This document shows, one piece after another, positions 10,801 to 17,580 of a DNA stretch of 20,678 nt. How positions within the stretch are numbered: position 1 is the stretch's first letter; the number at the start of each line of letters is the position of its first letter. The translations under genes and the position numbers were made by a program. The stretch spans positions 1 through 20,678 of the forward strand of contig MZNV01001423.1 in NCBI GenBank assembly GCA_002081555.1, written 5' to 3'. The notes beneath the pieces were generated by a model. The model was given only the letters and a program-made list of their open reading frames with translations, was not told the DNA's origin and did no database searches. The stretch comes from Protostelium mycophagum (taxonomy: Eukaryota > Evosea > Variosea > Protosteliida > Protosteliaceae).

Positions 10801-13800
10801 CTCTTGGTTCTACAACGAGTCAATCCCGTGGATTTATTGATATGAAACTGGCGGGAAAAAGTTGGCTCGTTGTAGACGACGATAAGTGTATACCTCTAAT
10901 ATGGACTGGTGTCCTTTTTCTTTGGAGTGCATCACGATGAAAACTCCCAGAGTTTTCAGTGAAATTTCTCTGCATTTCAGGAACCTCAATTTATCCGTAC
11001 TTCCGTTGCCATAAATAGCTTCAAAGAAAGAGTACGCCCTGTTCACCAGACTGGACTCTGACAGTATGAATTTGTTAAATATTCTGGACATGCTGATCTG
11101 CTGGGACTCAAAATTGGCGACGACTTTTTCAATAATGGAAAACCATGCAGATTCGGAAAATAATGTCCCTGTATGACGTCATTATACAACGTTGTAGTCG
11201 GAGTATTTAATATCACATTTTTTATATATTTTTGTTGCTTCATGATGAGAATGTTTTGGCAGCCGCAACATCCATTATAAAAAATCAACGCAGCAGAGCT
11301 GCAGAAAAATTATATATAATTTATGATATAAATTATTTCAACAATATTTTTATATATAATAAAATAAAATATATCATCGGAATTTACCTTGTGCCATTTT
11401 CGAAGCTTTTGTCTCCTTGATTCTGCGACGCAATCGCATCTCAAAAGCAGAAAATTGTTTTTTGTATAACTCAGTGTGGTCCCAATCGGGTAATTTGACG
11501 AAATCTACCGTCCTAAAACTCTCTGAAATGTGTCAGAAATTCGACCGTCTACAACGAGGCTGGAGTGCTGTAATTACGGTTACGTACCGAGTAGTTTTTT
11601 CTCTCGATCTACAAGGAGAAAAAATTGTCTGGTGGATTCGTCGATGTCAAAAGGCGTTTCTCGTTTTGTACACTGATTGAAAACCATAATTAACGCCGGT
11701 CTCTCCGCACTCGAAATTCCCCTGAAATTTCTCAGAAAAATTGGGCGGGAAATGGTGAATTTTTTGCGGTCAGGGACGTGGAGGATCTCGGTTGTTAACG
11801 TGATGTTACCTTTGTGCGGCGGAAGTGAACTCCAAAACTCGCTCCAAATATTCGCTTTCCCCTGCACCGTTCAACCCGAATTTTTCCGAAAATTCCCTGA
11901 AAACTCACTCTTGGGCGGCACGGTATTTACGTAAATGATGACGTCACTGACGATATAACTCAGCCTGGTGAAATCATTTTTTGTGACTTTCTTTCTAGCC
12001 TCCATATATTGGTTCAAGTCCTTTATATCACATCTCTGAAACACTGTTTGAACGAATTCCACCACATCCTCTGCAGATAGGGAAAACATATCACTCCCTG
12101 GGAACATCAGAATTTTCCGAGAAGTTGGAGGGATCACGTGACCCCTTTTACTTCTTGATCCGAAAATAGATTGAGAAATTAAAATTTTCCAAGTCGCGGG
12201 ATCACGTGACCTCACTCTCTCATAAATTGAAATTTCTGGGAAATTTCGTCACCTGGGATAGAATCCATGGAGATGCCCTCTGATTTACAATACTCCATCA
12301 GGGGCAAACCACCATCTTCGCCCTCCACGTCCATGATGCGAAGGTGTGGCATGTCGTCGAATCCCCCAACCAAGAAAGAGTTAATGTTGGAGGTAGTAGG
12401 AATGGGCTGAGACTCCAGCGCCACCACGGGTTTTCTGCGAAATTTCAGTCCAGAAAATTCCAGGAAATCTCGCTATCTCAAGAGAAATTCTCGAATATTC
12501 GAAATGAAATTGAGTTCGAATTCAGAAAAAAAGGGTCTTCTACAACTCACTTTGTGGGGTTGAATTTACATATGAGAGAGCTTTTCCCGCCACCAGTGGG
12601 ACCTAAGAAGCTAATGACAGGGACATAATGATCGCTAGCAGCCCTGCGCATCTTTGTGTAATTAATGGGGTGGATCCCTACGCGCATCGTCTTGTCCGCC
12701 TTGTTCTCGGAACACATGATCAGTTCGTTCTGCGAGATTTCAGTGAATTTTCGAGAATTTTTCGTTGAAGTTTGTACAAAAGGCGACAATAATAAATAAA
12801 AACATTGCTCACTCCCGTTTCATTTTGGATCTGGTCGGCGTTGATCGACTTGTTCACCACTGTATGACGTGTCAGTCGAGATATCTCACCACCTTTCGGT
12901 GACAAGTGTCAGAATGTCGTTGTGACATCTTGCCGAAATTTTTGGAGCAAGAAGCTTTTCAAGTCGCGTTTTATCTGTTGAACAAAATTGTAGATGGGCT
13001 AGAAAAATTCCACATGTTCATAATTCTCATCGCTTTGAAACCAAAGTCACGTGACCACTCACTCGCTTGGTTCGCAACCACTCTTAATCTGACCAATTTC
13101 TGACTATTCCCAGCGGGCAGATCCGCCCAGGAGGTGATGGAGGCGTATTGTTCGAATTCTTGGTCGAAATATTCCAGGTCAAATTCATAATCCACGTTGT
13201 AGTTGGTCATTATTATGCTGCGTAATTTTTTCAGAGACTTTATCTCTGACTCTAGGCGGAAATTCTTCTCGCCGATTTGGACGAGGAAAGTTCGGGCGGC
13301 TACAACGAGTCAGAATTTGAATTATTTTCCCGCCAAAATTTGGGGGTAGAACTACGGAAGATGACAGGTGCAAAATTTAGTTGGCTAAAGTGGTTGATTT
13401 GTGATGTTTTGGATGCATCGACTGAAATGATCGATACGGTAAGTTAACGTATTGATCGCGGTTGTTGACGTGCTAAAATACCGCGGATGACAGAAAAGTT
13501 ACTTTGTCAGCTTATTCCATATTTTGAATGCAAAATGAGAATAAAGAGATCGAAACTCACCAATGATCTCCTGCAGAGGGTTCCTCACCACGATCTGGAC
13601 GATTCAATTCCATGATCAATCGACGAAATGATTTTGAAAGAGATAAAAGATGGATGATGTCTGACCTGGTCTTTGGATTTCGTTAATGATAGTTTTTGGA
13701 CTTCTTGTGTTACATCTTCGTCACCAGATGAGTGGCCACCGCTCGAGCTCTGTATGCCCATTAGTTTTTGATCAAATGATGGTAAGAATCTGGAGGACAG

Positions 13801-14003
13801 CCAGATTAACAGAGGCGGATGTAAATCCGGAGTGTCTTTCAATTGAGATTGAAGAATGGCTAATGTGAAAAAGATGAGCAGAATCTTACCAAAGCGGGAG
13901 GTGAGTTCTTCATCTCTTGAAAGGGTTGCCCCAAGAGGATGGACCTATTGATAGACTTATCCTTGTCTATAATGGAGGACCGCCGAAACATGTTCTTCCT
14001 CAT
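4810..14003 (-). CDS. giant GTPase-RING-patatin-filamin-OTU multidomain protein
   Basis: About 40 exons read in compatible phases from ATG at 14003-14001 to TGA at 4812-4810, giving roughly 1,650 residues. Domain order, with rough residues: ubiquitin/PB1-like region (90-180), GTPase-like domain (200-420), helical and Cys/His-containing linker (420-690), C3HC4 RING (690-775), patatin-like (780-1140), one filamin repeat (1168-1262), OTU-like (1290-1455), then a Ser/Lys-rich tail ending KKKKGWFF. No signal peptide or membrane span is evident, so a cytosolic protein is expected. RING fingers usually give E3 ubiquitin ligase activity. The patatin and OTU domains lack key catalytic residues, so they may bind lipid and ubiquitin rather than cut them. 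Three junctions are uncertain: exon 1 to 2 (13890 to about 13750-13843), around 12436-12545, and 6320-6440. A split into two genes is possible, but no internal stop plus promoter was seen. Confidence 0.7.
5870..6720 (-). other. OTU-like domain lacking catalytic Cys and His
   Basis: Exons read RIEKLGVL, then DPDNLMRALSVQLF, VRKSIAGWLTNHPHFK, TSWDDYC, KWVDAFALVAAAEFFGVKI, and RPILIGHWSDYGYGALI. These line up with OTU proteases (DGNCLFRAL, vR..vv.yi..n...f, WGg..el.AlA, and HY.s[vi]). The Cys of DGNC falls on Asn (codon 6565-6567) and the His of the terminal HY falls on Gly (5915-5917). OTU enzymes cleave ubiquitin chains; this copy looks inactive but could still bind ubiquitin. The exon junction near 6320-6440 is not fully resolved. 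Confidence 0.62.
6984..7283 (-). other. filamin/ABP280 repeat of the giant protein
   Basis: A single 300-nt exon encodes an immunoglobulin-like filamin repeat. It begins VYVYDGEGAHQAVRGNFAEF and contains ISWRIRYAPKTLGLHHCSV and ISGSPFIINVV. The last two match the conserved 'v.Y.P...G.h.i.v...g..I.GSPF...V' pattern. Such repeats mediate protein-protein contacts, often with cytoskeletal or membrane partners. It is encoded by one symmetrical exon, as expected for a mobile module. Confidence 0.78.
7640..9375 (-). other. patatin-like domain, nucleophile serine replaced
   Basis: The fold opens with IRILSLDGGGFRAAL, the oxyanion-hole DGGGxR motif at 9236-9253. The nucleophile elbow reads FDLICGVGASGPLAL where patatins have FDLIxGTSTGG, so the catalytic Ser position is Gly (codon 9146-9148). 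Later signatures are retained: LWEAARATTATPGIF, FVDGSIFTSSPTELSITEAF with the dyad Asp, FLNEVIDLALASEETH and LFSYFRLNPEL. Plant pPLAIII patatins also carry GxGxG here and some retain activity, so loss of function is not certain. Confidence 0.75.
9420..9761 (-). other. C3HC4 RING finger of the giant protein
   Basis: Two exons give C-F-L-C (9750-9761), ten residues, C-G-H-S-F-C-R-Y-C, then an acidic stretch containing HLSEDEED, and C-P-L-C (9431-9442). The eight zinc ligands are all present in C3HC4 order. The spacing between the third and fourth ligand pairs is long because of the acidic insert. RING fingers recruit E2 enzymes to transfer ubiquitin. The last Cys pair lies about 20 residues before the patatin fold, so the two modules are directly joined. 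Confidence 0.75.
10146..10235. repeat. AT-rich low-complexity tract in an intron
   Basis: The intron between 10081 and 10310 contains an imperfect run of TTAAAAT, TAATTAA and AAATAAA units almost free of G and C. A second AT-rich run lies in another intron at about 11306-11375. They look like simple-sequence drift. Confidence 0.6.
11588..12729 (-). other. GTPase-like domain of the giant protein
   Basis: The P-loop reads ISFLGPTGGGKSSLI, with the G1 motif encoded at 12580-12603. It is followed by a switch region with MDVEGEDGG (G3-type DxxG at 12320-12331), then LSYIVSDVIIYVNT as the strand after G3, and PALIMVFNQCTK where a G4 NKxD motif would sit. DxEG at G3 recalls guanylate-binding-protein and atlastin-type large GTPases. 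The degenerate G4 leaves base specificity open. The domain spans five exons. Confidence 0.6.
13063..13299 (-). other. ubiquitin-like/PB1-like region of the giant protein
   Basis: One 237-nt exon follows a TGACTCGTTGTAG acceptor and encodes an alternating beta-helix-beta pattern: TFLVQIGEKNFRLESEI, then a helix-like KSLKKLRSIIM, then DLEYFDQEFEQYASITSW and KLVRLRVV. Acidic strands followed by a short 'L..V' strand resemble ubiquitin-fold modules such as PB1 or Doublecortin-type domains. The family name is a guess from the pattern; the exon itself is well supported. Confidence 0.4.
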
Positions 14004-14450
14004 TTCTCCTTTAATCTTTAGAATTTGTCCACTCTCTTATTAACACCGCATTATATCTGACGTTCAAGTGTCTAAACAACATCATTGACAGAATGACTCA
14101 CTCTCTTTGGCGCTCAATGGCGCTTCAGAATAAATAAAAGAGTGTGGAAGTGAGGGCGCGAACTCGTCTTTTGATGATCGGCCGTTGGTTGTTTTGCAGT
14201 TTCTTTGCGGTTGACAGGAATGACACCCGGAGAAAGGGGCTCATCAGAACCCCACCATACGAGATGGATCTGCAGAATGAGACATCAACAACACAACGCC
14301 ACAACACAGAACAGTTTGCCTCTTCAGAGATGTTATTTCGGCGGAATAATATAACTTTGTTCTTTTTTTTTTTTGGCTGGTTGTAGCTTGTCAAATTGAA
14401 AAATGTGCGAAGGAAGAAATTCAGAAGCGGGTCGGACACACACAAACAAG
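14004..14450. promoter_or_regulatory. divergent promoter region
   Basis: These 447 bp lie between the start of the giant minus-strand gene and the start of the small plus-strand LLPH-like gene, so they must hold both promoters. A T-rich run lies near 14360-14375. Open frames on both strands (up to 113 codons on the minus strand) show no recognisable domain and are not called as genes. Confidence 0.5.
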
Positions 14451-15123
14451 ATGGCCAAATCAGCAAGAAGTAAGATCAAGAAGCATCATCGTGCCGTCAG
14501 AAGAGAGCTCCTCGCTCCCTTTTTAGAACAAAGAGCCAAGAAGCTGAATGATCAAATCAGCGAAAATGTTGAGAAGACAGGTAGAGAAGCAATCATTAAA
14601 TAATCATGACGGATCTTCTCGAAGATTAAATCAACTGCGGCACCACGATCGCGAGCTGGAACAAATGAATAACATTGGACTAATTCATCAACAGCTGCAC
14701 CTAATCTCTCAGGAGTGACACCTATCATCAAAATGGAAGAAGTCAAGCCGGAGATCGAGATAACATTCGAGACAGAAGAGGACAACAACACAACAACCAC
14801 AACCAAAACCGTTACTGCCGTGATGGACCTCGAAGAAGATTCCGAAGAGGAGGTAATTCCTTTTTTCATTCTCTTTTCATACAAATCACAAACTCGAGTA
14901 GAAACTTGATCCACTTTTTTCATTCCATATCTCGACTACAAATGAACAGAGACAGGTCGTTCAAGTGACTCCCGTTAAGAAGGTGGAAGCCAAGAAGACA
15001 AAGAAGTCCGCCAAAAAGGCAGAAGGAAAAGCCGAAGAGACATTGAAGCCCACAAAATCAATAACGAAGAAACAGCCCGCAACACCCACCACGCGGAAAA
15101 TCGGAAAAAAAAACAGAGCATAA
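14451..15123 (+). CDS. small basic DUF2423/LLPH-like nuclear protein
   Basis: Three exons (14451-14580, 14713-14852, 14950-15123) total 444 nt, giving 147 residues. The N-terminus reads MAKSARSKIKKHHRAVRREL followed by 'APFLEQRAKKL'. This matches the DUF2423/UPF0642 family, to which human LLPH (LAPS18-like) belongs: 'MAKSLRSK.KR..RA.KR....P....R...L'. These are short, very basic proteins linked to the nucleolus and ribosome assembly. The middle is acidic with a run of Asn and Thr, and the tail is rich in Lys and Ala, which suits a nucleic-acid or nucleolar partner. An upstream in-frame start at 14403 exists, but the 14451 ATG begins exactly at the family's MAKS. The stop lies 48 bp from the stop of the facing archease gene. 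Confidence 0.68.
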
Positions 15124-15171
15124 AATTCGAAGAAAAGTGTGAGAATTTTCTCGGAACATTTATTGTCGACA

Positions 15172-16290
15172 TCATATGTCGACGATGACGTATATCTCTG
15201 AGCGATTTGCTTGTTGTTTGATTTGCATGTTGGAGTAGGTGATCGCCTGTAAACATTTTACAAAGATGATTTTTTGGTGGTTGTGTGTTTTTGGGCAACA
15301 AATTTTAACCTTTGGAAGATCACGGTTATTTACCGTGGATTTTCACGGTTACTACCACAAAAGACAACAAACACTTTTGCCTCACTTTTTCTGTGCACAT
15401 TTTAAAATTTGACATTATAAATGTGCTGGTAAAATCACAACATAATATTACCCCGCAGACACACATTTGTACACCTCACCAGTTGTCATGGGTAATACTT
15501 GTAGACAAAGTTTTTCACAAAGACATACCTTCACTTCTGTGCCTTGAGGGTGCTTCTCTCTGTCAAACTTTTCACCTCTTCTTTTCACAATCAGCAAATA
15601 AAACATTTCAAAAATATTCAAAATCTTTTGACAATTGCAGACTTTGATCCAGAATTACCCAATTCACGGTAATGAACGTGTTCATTACCGTGAATTTTAC
15701 CGTGATGTTGGGAGTCTGTGATTGAAACAAAAAAGTATTTTTCTTACCCCACAGCAGCAATTTTGAAATTTTCCTTGTCAAAATCGGTTATTTCGATTTC
15801 TTTACAGACTAGTCCCTCTGTGCTGAAATGGAACAGCAGCTCGTCTAAAAATGAGAACAGTAATGAGTCCATATCGTGGCCTTCCATTTCGAAACAGTGT
15901 TCATCTTCCTCGTTGATCTCTACCTTGTCTAATTCTGTCATGTATCCAAACATACAGACTCCAACAAGCTCAAAAGCTTTCTCTAACGTCTCAGCCCCTA
16001 AGATCTCATCAAAGGTTGTTAATTTTCAAGAAGAATAAAACACGTGACACTCACATGAATGAAATTGTATGTCTGCTGTGTGATCGAGATCTGAAACATT
16101 CAACTCGAGCAGAATGATTTGTCCTACATTCATATCCATTTATAGAATCACCCACTATCTGATCAACCAGATTGTTCTCTTCTGATTGACCATCTTTTTG
16201 ATCTTTTGGTTGATCGTTTGCAGTTTCTGATTCTTGGCGAGATCTTGTGGCGGGTGATTCCTCTCCGCTTGGATCGTGTGATCTCTTCAT
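15172..16290 (-). CDS. archease, tRNA ligase cofactor
   Basis: Five exons (16152-16290, 16055-16090, 15748-15997, 15529-15577, 15172-15246) total 549 nt, giving 182 residues. After a roughly 45-residue polar N-terminus come the archease hallmarks: DLDHTADIQFHSWAETLEKA, FGYMTELDKV, EGHDMDSLLFSFLDELLFHF, EKHPQGTEVKAITYSNMQI and a terminal YVIVDI. Archease activates the RtcB-type tRNA-splicing ligase by promoting its guanylylation and metal loading. The HTAD aspartate and the terminal Asp that bind metal are kept. An AATAAA signal (RC, 15159-15164) lies just past the stop. The gene diverges from the Frizzled-like gene with only 78 bp between the starts. Two introns contain strong inverted repeats. 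Confidence 0.92.
15661..15696. repeat. 36-bp near-perfect palindrome in an archease intron
   Basis: Two perfect 17-bp arms (15661-15677 and 15680-15696, left arm AATTCACGGTAATGAAC) flank a 2-nt centre. The arms contain CACGGTAA/TTACCGTG, a word seen again at 15698-15706, in the next intron (15321-15350) and at 1982-1998. It could be a protein-binding site or a cruciform-prone relic of an element. Confidence 0.85.
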
Positions 16291-16368
16291 TTTTCAGAAC
16301 AAAATAAATTGAAAGATCTGATCTTGCCCAAATGATTAAAACTGTTGTCATTTTTAAACGATCTAAAC
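16291..16368. promoter_or_regulatory. 78-bp bidirectional promoter
   Basis: Archease starts leftwards at 16290 and the secreted Frizzled-like gene starts rightwards at 16369. Both 5' regions and core promoters must fit in this short, AT-rich interval or overlap coding sequence. I see no clear TATA box. Confidence 0.5.
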
Positions 16369-17135
16369 ATGAAGCTGCACGCAGCCAGTGTCTTAATATT
16401 TTTCTCTTGTATATTAGGTAAGCTGACATCATTGGAACGAAATATTGATGGATTTAGCCAACGAGGCACAAATGTCCATGATGCAGTCCATCTCCCTTCC
16501 TCTCATAGAGCAATGTGCAGGCGGGCAGTGCACCACTTACAATGGAACCTTTTGTTATCGAGACGACGGTTCCCTCATTATAGACTATGTGTTTTGCAAC
16601 TGCTCCAAGATTGCACAGACAAACGGGATCCTTAATGATTGGTACCCATTCTGTGGACAGGACAATCTCGACTTAATGGCCGAGTCTTATTTCAAGTAAC
16701 TGTTCGATGCCTCTATTCCTATATATTTTGTCGACGGTGACGAAATCATTGTGCTCATCATCTTCAGCCGAGCCGTCGGCACATCGACACTGGATGTAAC
16801 AGCCTCAACCTCAGCGTGTAGACAAGTACTGAAAGAATATGCATGCTATTCCACTTATCTCAAGTGTGTAAATGCCACAAATCCACCGATAAATTATATG
16901 AGCGTCTGTCGACAGGTAGAAGTATGCATCAAACGGTCTGAGCTGCGGCTTTGTCGCAACTTATTGTAAAGACCTCAAAGAGGTGGAAGACATCTGAAAA
17001 TCGTGACGACATTCATCAATCGACATGTGATGACATGTGCAGGCATGTTACAATGTGAAGGCCGGATGCCAGATTTCTGAAAATTGTTCTGTATATCCAA
17101 TTGCTGAATGCATGGGTGGTGGTGACGAGACATAA
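16369..17135 (+). CDS. secreted cysteine-rich, Frizzled-like protein
   Basis: Exons 16369-16417, 16458-16695 and 16768-16915 join in phase; a last exon, 17043-17135, is likely. The N-terminus MKLHAASVLIFFSCILA is a signal peptide. The mature part is Cys-rich: SLPLIEQC, YVFCNCSK, YPFCGQDN, then ACRQVLKEYACYSTYLKC and MSVCRQ. The run 'C..vL.ey.CY..Y..C......CR..C..v...C' resembles the Frizzled/Fz cysteine-rich domain, which binds ligands outside the cell. After CRQ (16915) the frame breaks: the next matching piece, CGFVATYCKDLKE, begins at 16944 in another frame that the 27-nt candidate intron does not join. An unseen intron, a sequence error or a real frameshift is possible. The last exon ends with CMGGGDET. 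Confidence 0.55.
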
Positions 17136-17580
17136 AGTGGAGTCTTCTATGGGGCTTCTGTTCAGTAAATCTCAGGCATAATTTGTACTAAAGGCAAAAA
17201 ATAGTCGATTCAGGAGCATTTTTCTATTCAATTTTACTTCACCTTTTTTGAAAGTTTAGGATTTATTCTCTTTAGTAGATTCTCCACAGGCATGCATCAG
17301 CTAAGAGTCTTTACAGTGCTCTTCTGCCAACCATCGAAGAGATTGAGAAAAACATTAGAAAGAAAATCAAGGTGTTTTATGTTATCTTTTCACTCACGCA
17401 GGACCTTCTTGGCTGTGTGCGAATAAAAATGGATGATCTTTGGAGCAGCAATAATATAAATTAATTTATCGCTCGCTGGGAAAGTTTAACAAAAAATTGA
17501 TCAATTTCAGAATCTTTTTGTCGGACCGCTTCACCGAAACATCGGATCAAACCACTGATTCACAAAAACCAGGATCAATC
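17136..17580. other. intergenic region with a possible orphan exon
   Basis: This 445-bp stretch holds promoter sequence for the next gene and one unexplained open frame at about 17278-17463. The frame reads SALLPTIEEIEKNIRKKIK and later DLLGCVRIKMDDLWSSNNIN before TAA. It has no in-frame ATG after the preceding stop, so it would need an upstream exon. Its helix-like composition looks coding, but I cannot tie it to a gene; a decayed exon is equally possible. Confidence 0.3.

Noticed and set aside
4810-14003. Splitting the large minus-strand region into separate GTPase, RING-patatin and OTU genes
   Set aside because: Exon phases continue through the domain borders and no internal stop with downstream start and promoter-sized gap was found. 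I kept one gene but lowered confidence.
14125-14466. 113-codon minus-strand and 80-codon plus-strand frames in the divergent promoter
   Set aside because: Both have irregular composition, no motif and use the poly-T/poly-A run as coding sequence; the plus-strand one ends just before the LLPH-like start. Treated as promoter and 5' leader.
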